NCBI GenBank assembly: GCA_013202495.1
Contig: JABMQQ010000151.1
Span: forward strand, 23,678-87,677
Source: Fidelibacterota bacterium
GTDB lineage: Bacteria; Fidelibacterota; UBA8477; JABMPR01
DNA: 64,000 bases
Reading direction: 5' to 3'
The translations under genes were made by a program, and so were the position numbers. Positions 25,313 through 33,851 of the stretch are shown piece after piece. The first letter of the stretch is position 1. Every line of letters begins with the position of its first letter. The notes under the pieces are model-generated. The model worked only from the letters and a program-made list of their open reading frames with translations. It made no database searches and was not told the DNA's origin.

Positions 25313-26536
25313 CTAGAATCTTGGGTTCACAATATTGTTGTAAATGGATCCAAATGTATAGCTGATGCCCATGGAGCCCCAATAGCTATACTGAGTTTCA
25401 AGCTCCTGGGTTTGAAGAAGAATATCTTCCTGGCTGGCCTCGCCCTTTGGCAATGAGAGTTGATCATGGATGAGAGAATATCCGCCATAAATGCTATATG
25501 AAAAGCCCTTTAAGATTTTCAGTGAGATTTCTCCCCTAAAATCCAATCGATTCTTTTTCAAGTCATGGAAATAATGTGAACCCTCAATATTCAATTCAGC
25601 CGAGCCCCAGGCTTCATGCAATTCGAAATCAATTTCAAGGGCTTCCTTCAGAAGTTGTTCTTCGTTTTGATCATAGATGGTTGTCTCATGGTAATCATTC
25701 ATATTCCAACCCAGGACATATTGAAACCTGAACTCCCTCCTGGTGGATTCCTGGTAGGGAAAGATATTGTATTCCAGGGTTGGATTCACCCATATGGCTT
25801 GATCAAGGTTTGAATAGGTAGAGATGAAGGCTCCAGCTCTTAATCCCAGCGAGAAGTGATCTGATATACTCTTTACAACCATAGAATTGAAACCAGGATT
25901 TCTCCTGATGCTGACATACTCATCCTCACCGATGGTAAAACGTTCTTCGTTGTAGGACCCCCGGAGCTGAAATCTCAGTTTCCATGCTTCCGTAGTGCGC
26001 CGGGCAAGAAAGCTCCAATGTGAATTTAAATTGTTGTAGGTGGATTGGCCATCAAACCAACCATTTAGACTGGATTGAAAAACCCAATAATCCCATTTAT
26101 CCTCGGGTTGTTCCATGACCGTGTTTTTGTTGAAGCTTATGTTGATATCATCAGCCAGGGGGGTATAGTTTAAAAATCTCACCGTTCCCAGTTGAAGCCA
26201 TTTCAGGGTTTTCTCGCGAATCTCATCATCAGACATCTCTTGATCTGTCACATAGGTTAAGGAATCGCGTAGGCCTGCAAAACCGTGGCGTCCATCCAGA
26301 GTCATGGTGTATTTACGACCATCTCCACCTGTGCTTTGCCAGGTAATCATGACAAAAAGATCAGCATCATTGCGGTCAATAACGTAATTGACATAGTCTA
26401 ACTCCGTGCGGATATAATTCATATCACATGAGCGACAATCTATGTACAGATTGGGGGCGTCATTTTTTGTGATTTCCTGTGAAATCAGAGTCGAAGCAAA
26501 TATGAGGAGGATGAAGAGTGGAAAGATTCTGGACAT
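25313..26536 (-). CDS. Exported protein with predicted outer-membrane beta-barrel, unknown function
   Basis: A 407-residue protein with signal MSRIFPLFILLIFASTLIS. The N-terminal 100 residues contain YIDCRSCDMNYIRTELDYVN and a conserved-looking FVMITWQSTGGDGRKYTMTL. This region recurs, from memory, in hypothetical secreted proteins of FCB and Gemmatimonadota. After about residue 140 the sequence is made of amphipathic strands with many aromatics (WSFLARRTTEAWKLRFQL, FRFQYVLGWN) and ends VNPRF, consistent with a barrel. CRSC is not a heme motif. No named family recognised. It is preceded by its own 130-base upstream region. Confidence 0.72.
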   Translation of the reverse strand: MSRIFPLFILLIFASTLISQEITKNDAPNLYIDCRSCDMNYIRTELDYVNYVIDRNDADLFVMITWQSTGGDGRKYTMTLDGRHGFAGLRDSLTYVTDQEMSDDEIREKTLKWLQLGTVRFLNYTPLADDINISFNKNTVMEQPEDKWDYWVFQSSLNGWFDGQSTYNNLNSHWSFLARRTTEAWKLRFQLRGSYNEERFTIGEDEYVSIRRNPGFNSMVVKSISDHFSLGLRAGAFISTYSNLDQAIWVNPTLEYNIFPYQESTRREFRFQYVLGWNMNDYHETTIYDQNEEQLLKEALEIDFELHEAWGSAELNIEGSHYFHDLKKNRLDFRGEISLKILKGFSYSIYGGYSLIHDQLSLPKGEASQEDILLQTQELETQYSYWGSMGISYTFGSIYNNIVNPRF

Positions 26537-26698
26537 TTTTTTAAAGCCCCCTGTGAACGAAAACACTAAAATATCCCTGATCCTGCGATAAGCACTTTGT
26601 GAATATCATGATCAAGATTAAGCGTAGAATATGGCACAATACAGAAGCTGATTCCATATTCATCTCATCTTTTGACGAGATTGATTAGAATTGTTTAT

Positions 26699-28036
26699 TC
26701 AGGGATTTTTCGAAAGAATGCTCTGTGCATAGCTGCGGCCATAGATGGAAAACTCTATCAAGATATCATTGAGTTCCAGCTCGAGATTCTGGAGTGCTTC
26801 TGAATTATCAGAATTTTTAAGTACATCCAATAATTCATTTTTCTGTGCAAAATCCCCCAATTGGTAATTGGGATCAGATACCAACTGTTCTGGGAAATTT
26901 TTAGCTATAATATTGTCCAGTTTCTTGGCCCTGGAATATGATTTTTTGGTAATAATTTCACGAGGTATCATATCCACATAATGAGGGATTGTGCCTTTTG
27001 AGGACAAGGTTTGGAAATGCATATATTTCATGTCATTCTCCACATAAGCCCGTTCCAGGAGCTGCCTTTCTAAAAGCTCGATAGCCATGTGTCTGTTTGA
27101 GACCACTTGAATTGCCTCATCTTTCATTCGGCTACGGCCCATCATGTCCATGACATTCATAAGAATCATTTTAAAGGTCCCGACACCGGGGAGTGCCTGG
27201 GCATGGTAGGGTTGCGTCAGATCAGCAAGATAGTGCAATCCCCAACCCATAAATCGCCAACCCCAGTAATCATGACCTAGACTGAAGGCTAGCTCAGAGA
27301 GTGTCTTGTATAAGTGAATTCTATATTCTGGATAACATTTTTTTATAAAAGGTGCAATCATATTGATCAAAGCAGCTTCATGATAAAGCCCCATGTGAAT
27401 TGGAGCCTGGGAACCGTATTCAAGTTTTGCATCTCCAAAAGGCTGCGTTCCGATTCCGTAACTCTTGCCCCATTCCGTATCATTGTTTTCATAGAGACCA
27501 ATGTCCAAGCCCAGGTCAGGTTCATGGTTGGCAGAAACCAGTACGCTGAGGGGATCAATTTTTTCACCAGGTGTTAATTCAACAAATACGACATTATAAA
27601 ACCCACTATTCTCCTTGAGCGGAGTTACATCCTCAGGAACCAGAGTGGGATGAGAACCAGCTTCTCTGCCAGGCAGCAACTGAAGGTAAGGGATTAATTT
27701 TGACTCAGGATTGATTCGAATGGCTCTAGCAAATCTTTGGCGTACTGTGTTCTCGTTATTGTTTGCCTGAAAAGTAAGGGAGTCTGGTAGAGGTGCGTAA
27801 AATTCTAAATTTTCTATGGCCCACGCCTCCTCTTCCAACAGTGTCTCTTCAAGATACAGCTCAGCTAATATGAGAAATTCCTCCAAACTCGTCACCACGA
27901 CATCCTCAGCTGACACAATTTCCTCCATGGAAGAAAATACAGGCTGAGCGATGAGTGTGTGTATTTCCCAGGCATGGGCAGGTAAAGAGAGCAGATAAAG
28001 AAGAATGATTGTATGCGTACGGTACAAGAAGGTCAT
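26699..28036 (-). CDS. Secreted zinc-dependent phospholipase C / S1-P1 nuclease-like protein
   Basis: A 445-residue exported protein; the signal ends PAHA and the mature chain begins WEIH. In the zinc phospholipase C/P1 nuclease fold the mature N-terminal Trp is itself a zinc ligand. Further expected ligands appear as SANHEPDLGLDIG, SLGHDYWGWRFMGWGLHY and HYLADLTQPYHA. The last closely follows the family HYxxDxxQPxHA block. Substrate (phospholipid or nucleic acid) cannot be decided. The protein is longer than Bacillus cereus PLC by about 160 residues, with a C-terminal helical extension. Stand-alone gene. Confidence 0.65.
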   Translation of the reverse strand: MTFLYRTHTIILLYLLSLPAHAWEIHTLIAQPVFSSMEEIVSAEDVVVTSLEEFLILAELYLEETLLEEEAWAIENLEFYAPLPDSLTFQANNNENTVRQRFARAIRINPESKLIPYLQLLPGREAGSHPTLVPEDVTPLKENSGFYNVVFVELTPGEKIDPLSVLVSANHEPDLGLDIGLYENNDTEWGKSYGIGTQPFGDAKLEYGSQAPIHMGLYHEAALINMIAPFIKKCYPEYRIHLYKTLSELAFSLGHDYWGWRFMGWGLHYLADLTQPYHAQALPGVGTFKMILMNVMDMMGRSRMKDEAIQVVSNRHMAIELLERQLLERAYVENDMKYMHFQTLSSKGTIPHYVDMIPREIITKKSYSRAKKLDNIIAKNFPEQLVSDPNYQLGDFAQKNELLDVLKNSDNSEALQNLELELNDILIEFSIYGRSYAQSILSKNP

Positions 28037-28195
28037 TGATTGAGTTTCCCTGAGTTGTATGAATCGTGATTAATTTTGTCATCCCAAAGTAGTGTGAATT
28101 ATTAAGAGTGGAAATTAATTCTACTGTACTAGTAAAGGTTTGAATTTCTTCAAAGACAAGCAATCACACCAATTTATAAACCATAAATATATGAG

Positions 28196-29392
28196 TCAGC
28201 TGTCCAAACGACTTGCTTCATTTTTGAGGATGGTTGAAATCAGAGGACGGTAATATCTCCAGAAAAATTGCCGACGATCCTCTACAATATTTTTGTTATA
28301 GAAAAATTTATGGAATCGCTCAATCCCCTTAAAATAGGCAGTCCAAGGGATGATCGGATTATCGGTAAAATCACCTGCAAAATAGTAAAAAGGATACTGC
28401 CCACTGATCTCCTTTAAAACAGCCGGAAATCTTTGAGGAATATTGTGAGAGCTCAGCAAGGAATCTCCATGATCGTTCACGTATAAATGAAACAGGGAGA
28501 CAATTTGATTATCCCTTTCGGGAGAGGAAACAATATCAAACCAAAACGGGTATTGCACAGATGCCGGAAGCCCATATTCATCCATGAGGGCTGGCTGGGT
28601 TTCTATTACCGGTGATTCCTGCAGCAAATGAGTGCCATATTCGAGAATGACAATATCATTCCCTTTGACCAATACGATACCCGAATCAAAAAATGGCCAC
28701 TCCGGTCCATACTTCTCATGATAAAGGCTGATCACCCAATCTGGCAAATCGAGATGCGCGGTTGAATCGAGTGAAACGAAGTAACGTCCTGCCCAACCAG
28801 ACCACTCAACCCCAAGAATGCTCTGGAGCGAGTCCCGCACGGTTCGCTGAGTCGGTGGAACAAACAGGGAAAATTCACTCAGGATTAACTTATTCTGTGC
28901 ACGAAATTCTTGAAGGACTTTTAGGTCACTACCGTTCAATCCACCATATAACAAATGATTGGGTTTATCCAGATCCCCGTGGTAGTCATGCGAGTACACG
29001 CCATATGCATCAACCAGATAAAGGATATCTGCACGATTTACCAAATTTTCGATTTGTGTTTCATCATAGTCACTAAAATCGCGAATTACAAAGTCCCCTC
29101 CGAGACGCGGGAAAAATCCATAATAATTTGAGTCTAAATCATAGAATTGTTGTGTTTGATTCATAATTCGTTCATGAGTCAGAACCCAATCAAGTGAACT
29201 CAACTCCATATTAGCATGATCGGTCCGAGTTTTATTTACAATGATTATTTCCAGGGCTGGTCTGGCCGAAAACAACCAGCATAAATACATAACTACTGGT
29301 ACGCCAATCGCGATAAAAAAGATATATCTTAATACCACTACTTCAAGTGGACGACTGATAAAGCGAAGGATCTTTTCAGTGCTTAATGCCAT
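28196..29392 (-). CDS. Membrane-anchored protein of unknown function, last gene of the GT2 operon
   Basis: A 398-residue protein. One N-terminal transmembrane helix (YIFFIAIGVPVVMYLCWLF) precedes a large extracytoplasmic domain rich in Asp and aromatics, for example FVIRDFSDYDETQIENLVNRADILYLVDAYGVYSHDYHG, then LILSEFSLFVPPTQRT and VLKGNDIVILEYG-like strands. The alternating strand/helix pattern and loop DAYGVYSHD suggest a Rossmann-like alpha/beta fold, perhaps related to amidotransferase-like polysaccharide proteins, but I recognise no family. It starts 2 bases after the glycosyltransferase stop, so it is surely co-translated and may act on the glycan at the membrane surface. Confidence 0.75.
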   Translation of the reverse strand: MALSTEKILRFISRPLEVVVLRYIFFIAIGVPVVMYLCWLFSARPALEIIIVNKTRTDHANMELSSLDWVLTHERIMNQTQQFYDLDSNYYGFFPRLGGDFVIRDFSDYDETQIENLVNRADILYLVDAYGVYSHDYHGDLDKPNHLLYGGLNGSDLKVLQEFRAQNKLILSEFSLFVPPTQRTVRDSLQSILGVEWSGWAGRYFVSLDSTAHLDLPDWVISLYHEKYGPEWPFFDSGIVLVKGNDIVILEYGTHLLQESPVIETQPALMDEYGLPASVQYPFWFDIVSSPERDNQIVSLFHLYVNDHGDSLLSSHNIPQRFPAVLKEISGQYPFYYFAGDFTDNPIIPWTAYFKGIERFHKFFYNKNIVEDRRQFFWRYYRPLISTILKNEASRLDS

Positions 29393-29394
29393 AA

Positions 29395-30828
29395 TTAAGA
29401 ACTCTCCTCTGAGGAAGTGGCAAAGCCCTTGCGCTCCATTTTTCCCCAGCCCTGTACCTTCCGAAGTGCGGATATAAAACCATGGATACGCCAGTAGATG
29501 GTGAGTTGGCGATACCCAAAATTTTCAATAATGGCCAGGAAAAATAACTGAAACAGATCTCGGGTACGTGGATATCTGCGGAAAGTGAGTTCCTCCAGTG
29601 CAACTGAGAATAGGGATAAAGCCACACCAAATATGAAGGCTACCACAAAAAATGCCGCGATGTAGGAGTAGGAAATAGATCCCCAGATGATGGCAATCAG
29701 GAAGGTAAAATACCCTGGCAATTCTATGGCAGGTCCCAACATCTCCAGAAAATAAAAATAAGGGAAAGCGAACATCCCGATACGTCCGTACTTTGGGTTA
29801 AACAACATGACCCTGTGACGAGAGAGAACCTCGAATAAACCTCGCTGCCAACGATCTCGTTGACCTCCCAAGACTTTAGTAGACTCCGGACATTCAGTCC
29901 AGGCAACAGGATCGGGTACAAATGAAATGGTATAGGGTAGCTTCCGTTCAAGATGATAGCGGTGAAGTTTGACCACCAATTCCATGTCCTCACCTACTGT
30001 ATCATGAGCATATCCACCCACAGCAACCACTGCAGATCGCTTAAACATACCAAATGCTCCTGAGATAATCAAAGTAGCCTGCAAAGCACTCCAACCCATA
30101 CGGCCCGAGAGAAATGCCCTGAGATATTCTAATACCTGAAATTTTGCCAAGATATTTTTGGGCAATCTAATTTCTGTGAGGGTACCGCCCTCGAGGGTAC
30201 AGTCGTTGACGATTCTTATAATCCCACCGGCAGCAACAGTATGAGCATCCTCCAGAAAGGGCCTCACAATACGGATAAGAGCATCCCTTTCCAGAATACT
30301 GTCAGCGTCCATGGCGCAAAAGAGCGGAGTGCGACAATAATTCAAACCCACATTCAGGGCGTCGGCCTTGCCACCATTTTCTTTATCTATGACCCATAGA
30401 TTGGGTTGGTATTCACTACGATAAATGCCTCGGACCGCAGCAGCGGGGATTTCTGCGACCTTATAGCGAGCAGTTGGTTTCAAATCGAAGGCTTTGGTAA
30501 GCCGCTCCATGGTGGAATCCTTTGAGCCATCATTAATGACCAACACTTCATACTCTGGGTAATTCAGAGCAAGCAGGGCACGAATGGACTCAACACAGGT
30601 AGCCTCTTCATTATAGGCGGGGGCAAAGAGGGTGACGGGTGGCACTCCAGCTTTGGCGATGAGGGATTGGAGGTCGACAGCTTCCATGCGTCGGGCGTAT
30701 TTTCTTAGCGCAAAGAAGGCAAAAATGGTAGTAAGTAAATAAAAGAAGTTCAGCGATAGGAAATAGCCCAGGACAATATAGTTAAAGCCCTCTAGCAGCA
30801 TCTCCAACAGACGTACAAAAATGGTCAT
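29395..30828 (-). CDS. Processive GT2-family glycosyltransferase, membrane-bound
   Basis: A 477-residue protein. Two N-terminal hydrophobic helices are followed by a GT-A domain with PAYNEE, VINDGSKDS, the DxD equivalent MDADS, VGEDMEL and the processivity motif QRDRWQRGL. Three or four C-terminal helices follow. This is the arrangement of cellulose, hyaluronan, poly-GlcNAc and related synthases, where nucleotide sugar is polymerised and exported. No PilZ domain is present, so c-di-GMP control would need a partner. ATG overlaps the stop of the HEAT-repeat gene (ATGA). It belongs to an eight-gene signalling operon. Confidence 0.9.
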   Translation of the reverse strand: MTIFVRLLEMLLEGFNYIVLGYFLSLNFFYLLTTIFAFFALRKYARRMEAVDLQSLIAKAGVPPVTLFAPAYNEEATCVESIRALLALNYPEYEVLVINDGSKDSTMERLTKAFDLKPTARYKVAEIPAAAVRGIYRSEYQPNLWVIDKENGGKADALNVGLNYCRTPLFCAMDADSILERDALIRIVRPFLEDAHTVAAGGIIRIVNDCTLEGGTLTEIRLPKNILAKFQVLEYLRAFLSGRMGWSALQATLIISGAFGMFKRSAVVAVGGYAHDTVGEDMELVVKLHRYHLERKLPYTISFVPDPVAWTECPESTKVLGGQRDRWQRGLFEVLSRHRVMLFNPKYGRIGMFAFPYFYFLEMLGPAIELPGYFTFLIAIIWGSISYSYIAAFFVVAFIFGVALSLFSVALEELTFRRYPRTRDLFQLFFLAIIENFGYRQLTIYWRIHGFISALRKVQGWGKMERKGFATSSEESS

Positions 30829-31961
30829 AAGCCATGTACCTCGGTGAGAATTTGCTGAGCAATGGATGCCCTTACATGATCCGATCGTGCAATTTTTTCC
30901 AGCACTTCAGTACTATTGGACTGATATAGAGCTCTGGCAGCTTGCAAAGCAACCCAGCTTGAGGGGTCATCCAGGCCGGCCAGCAGCACAGAAGCATCTT
31001 CCTTTGACCCAACTGATCCAAGTGCAGAAAAGGCATGAATCCGTATGATCTCTATAGGAGAGTTAACCAGACTTAACAAGAGTGGACGAAACCGTGGTGT
31101 ACCCATATCTCGCAATAATTTTAAACAGGTCGCGCTAAGTTCAGGGTCATCTCCAGCCTCAAGAACCTGTGCTGCTGTATCGGGTGCTGCAAGATCGCCT
31201 ATCTTCCGTAAGGATTCTGCTGCTGCGATACGTACCCGTACTGAAGCCTCGCGATTGAGGAGTTCCTCCCGGAGGCGGGGGGCAATAGCTGGCCCCATTT
31301 CTGACAACATTGAGGCCAGGAAATTCATACTCCATTCATCAAAGTGGGACAATTCCGGAAGTATCAGGTTGATGTGTTCTGGATAATCCACGTGAGCTAA
31401 AATTCGCGCGGCAGCCATTTTTACTATGGGAGCGTCTTCCTTTAGAGAATGTATAATGGGATCTATAAATTCCGGAAACCCCAGGGTTGCCAGAATATTG
31501 ATATTTCGGGCGCGTAGTTCAGGATATCCCCGTTTTAAATTTTTTGCGATAATTGCTAAGTAGGGTTGGGCCAGGTCCTTGATAATCTGAAGCTCCTGCC
31601 CCCTCAATCTTGATGCAAATCGATAAAGATATTGGACAAAAAATAGTCTGTCTCTCCCCTTTATAATCATGCTGGGGGTTTCATCTTCATCAATGGAAAG
31701 AATTTCCATGATTTGACCTTCCCAGCTCCGTTCAAGTCGAGAGTACCTCTTGGAAGCCAGATTGTTCTTCGCTCTTAATAAAACCACACCTATAGCAATT
31801 ATGATTGTGAGCACAAACAGGAACACGACCGTAAGGATGAGTAATTGTAGGGCTAAATCAAGCCGGGGTAAGGTCTCGAAATATGAAAAGAATCTCTCAC
31901 CCTGTGACTTCAGGAAGGACAGAGCCCCTCTCAAATAATCGAGTATACGATCAAAATTCAA
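30825..31961 (-). CDS. Membrane-anchored HEAT-repeat protein
   Basis: A protein of about 378 residues. A transmembrane helix (LLILTVVFLFVLTIIIAIGVVLL) lies near the N-terminus, followed by five to seven HEAT/PBS-lyase-type repeats (for example RIRIAAAESLRKIGDLAAP, ASVRVRI, IRIHAFSALGSVGSKEDAS, WVALQAARALYQSNS). The repeats form a protein-interaction solenoid. I chose TTG 31961, which has CAGGG upstream and overlaps the REC stop by 11 bases; another TTG at 31991 gives ten more residues. It sits between REC and GT2 genes, so it may link the phosphorelay to the synthase. Confidence 0.8.
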   Translation of the reverse strand: MNFDRILDYLRGALSFLKSQGERFFSYFETLPRLDLALQLLILTVVFLFVLTIIIAIGVVLLRAKNNLASKRYSRLERSWEGQIMEILSIDEDETPSMIIKGRDRLFFVQYLYRFASRLRGQELQIIKDLAQPYLAIIAKNLKRGYPELRARNINILATLGFPEFIDPIIHSLKEDAPIVKMAAARILAHVDYPEHINLILPELSHFDEWSMNFLASMLSEMGPAIAPRLREELLNREASVRVRIAAAESLRKIGDLAAPDTAAQVLEAGDDPELSATCLKLLRDMGTPRFRPLLLSLVNSPIEIIRIHAFSALGSVGSKEDASVLLAGLDDPSSWVALQAARALYQSNSTEVLEKIARSDHVRASIAQQILTEVHGL

Positions 31962-32322
31962 AGTGGACCCTGAGCTGAGCAAGGAGTTCAAACGGGTTAA
32001 ATGGCTTTCTCAATACAGCTTTTGCACCCAGATCTAGCCATTTATCGATGAGTTCCTTATCATCCCTGGCGCTGAGCATTACAATTTCAGCCTGTTGTGG
32101 AGAGGTCGAGTGCTTGAACTCCTGTAATAATTCCTCACCGTTGCTATCTGGCAATCGATAATCCAGGATGATGCCATCAAATTGTTGATTTCTGAGGATT
32201 TCACGTGCGGAGGCGCCATCTGCAGCTTCTTCGAGACTCAAACCTTCCACAGTGGAAAGGATTGAATGAAGGATGAATCGGATATCATCATCATCGTCTA
32301 TAATGAGCAGGTTAAAACTCAT
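31951..32322 (-). CDS. Single-domain response regulator (REC)
   Basis: A 123-residue receiver domain only. The acidic triad is DDDDD at residues 9-13, the phospho-acceptor lies in GIILDYRLPDSNG, and the conserved Thr/Ser and Lys appear as MLSARDD and LRKPF. With no output domain it probably acts by protein-protein contact, as in CheY or Spo0F. ATG overlaps the stop of the GGDEF gene by four bases. Confidence 0.9.
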   Translation of the reverse strand: MSFNLLIIDDDDDIRFILHSILSTVEGLSLEEAADGASAREILRNQQFDGIILDYRLPDSNGEELLQEFKHSTSPQQAEIVMLSARDDKELIDKWLDLGAKAVLRKPFNPFELLAQLRVHFEF

Positions 32323-33851
32323 TTTAAAAGTCGTCGGATCCTGGCTAACAATTCCATAGGGCTAAATGGTTTCAGGACATAGTCATTTGCACCAAGTTGA
32401 AGTCCTCGTGAGATGTCCTGTTCACTTCCCATGGATGTCAACATAATAACGGGAGTCTTTTGATTCATTGAATCAGCCCGAGTTCTCTGGAGCAATTCAA
32501 ATCCTTCCATCCCTGGCATCTTCACATCAAATATGGCCAGATCATACTTTGATTTCCTGGCAGCTTCAAGCGCGGCATCGCCACGATCAAAGTGATCAAT
32601 TTCAAAACCATCCTTGCGTAACCGATGAAGCACAAACTCCGCTGTCAATTCATCATCCTCTGCCAAAAGTATTTTTAATGATCTTGTTCCAACATCATCA
32701 TTTGATGCCACGATACAATTTCTTCCAGCAGCTTTCGCATTAAAAAGCAATGCATCTGCCTGGGACAATGCCTGGTTCAGATCTTCACCTTCCTTAATCT
32801 GATAAACACCCCCGGAATATGTGAGTTTGATGGTTTTACCACTATTTGTGCTCATGGGATGTTGATTCAGATGTATCAACGCCTTGCTTAATGCTGTTTT
32901 TCCTTCCAGTTCTGTGGTTGAAGGAAGTAATAATGCGAATTCCTCTCCTCCCCAACGAGCCACAAAATCAGATTTCCTCAATTGTTCTCGAAGCTGATTG
33001 GCAACATAGCGCAATGCTTCATCACCAACCAGATGACCATATCCGTCATTTATACTTTTAAAATCGTCTATATCCAGCATGGCTAGACACAAATGCGTTT
33101 TCTCACGGAGAGATAACTTGCTTAGCGCCTCAAAATTTTCGGTAAAAGCAGCTCGGTTTGGAAGATTGGTGAGATGATCATAACGCGTTTCTTTTTCAAG
33201 ATTTCTGCTGCGCTGGAGTGTCACTGCCACCCGGGTTGTCAGGAGGGCTGGATCCAGTGGTTTTTCAAAATAATCATCTGCTCCCAGAGCAAAACATTCT
33301 GCCTTAATCTGGGGGCTATCTTTGGCTGATAGCACCAGAACAGGCAAACTTGCCGTCCGATGATCTCCACGGAGTTTGATAAGGAAGTTGCGACCATCGA
33401 TATCGGGTAACACCAGATCAAGGATCATCAATTGGAAGTCTTCCTCAGCTAAAACGTCAATACCTTTTTGGGCTGTTTCCACTGTGGTTACTGCGTAGCC
33501 CTGCTTCTCAAGAATGACCTTCAACATCAATCGGATCTCATCGGAATCATCTACAACCAGGATGTGTTCACGTTCTGGACGGTTTTCTCCGTATAGGCCC
33601 TGGAGATGTTCTATGAGCCGATCCAATGTTTCAGCCAACTCATCATCAGGCGCATCCTCTGTTGCAGCGGATAGCTCACTTATTTCAGGGAAGCCATAGG
33701 TTCCTCCTGAACCGCGAAGGGAATGAACAAGGCGACGAATGGAGATGGCAGACTCTTCAAAATTCCTTGAGAGCCCTTTTCCAGCCGCCAGCAGCGCCTC
33801 AATACTGGGACCTAATTTCTGAAGATAGATTTTTTGAAATTCTTGTTTCAA
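32319..33851 (-). CDS. Hpt-REC-GGDEF-REC diguanylate cyclase
   Basis: A 510-residue cytoplasmic protein with four modules: an Hpt domain (residues about 1-90, phospho-His in VHSLRGSGGTYGF), REC1 (about 95-215, LMILDLVLPDIDG), GGDEF (about 225-375, active site RWGGEEF), and REC2 (about 390-510, LAIFDVKMPGMEG). GGEEF is a catalytically competent variant, so c-di-GMP synthesis is expected. A similar order occurs in response regulators with N-terminal Hpt-like regions, but combining Hpt with two RECs means it can both receive and pass on phosphate. Overlaps the hybrid kinase gene by four bases. Confidence 0.9.
   Translation of the reverse strand: MKQEFQKIYLQKLGPSIEALLAAGKGLSRNFEESAISIRRLVHSLRGSGGTYGFPEISELSAATEDAPDDELAETLDRLIEHLQGLYGENRPEREHILVVDDSDEIRLMLKVILEKQGYAVTTVETAQKGIDVLAEEDFQLMILDLVLPDIDGRNFLIKLRGDHRTASLPVLVLSAKDSPQIKAECFALGADDYFEKPLDPALLTTRVAVTLQRSRNLEKETRYDHLTNLPNRAAFTENFEALSKLSLREKTHLCLAMLDIDDFKSINDGYGHLVGDEALRYVANQLREQLRKSDFVARWGGEEFALLLPSTTELEGKTALSKALIHLNQHPMSTNSGKTIKLTYSGGVYQIKEGEDLNQALSQADALLFNAKAAGRNCIVASNDDVGTRSLKILLAEDDELTAEFVLHRLRKDGFEIDHFDRGDAALEAARKSKYDLAIFDVKMPGMEGFELLQRTRADSMNQKTPVIMLTSMGSEQDISRGLQLGANDYVLKPFSPMELLARIRRLLK

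Noticed and set aside
25400-26536. CRSC in the 407-residue exported protein as a heme motif
   Set aside because: No His follows the second Cys, and the sequence around it is strand-like.
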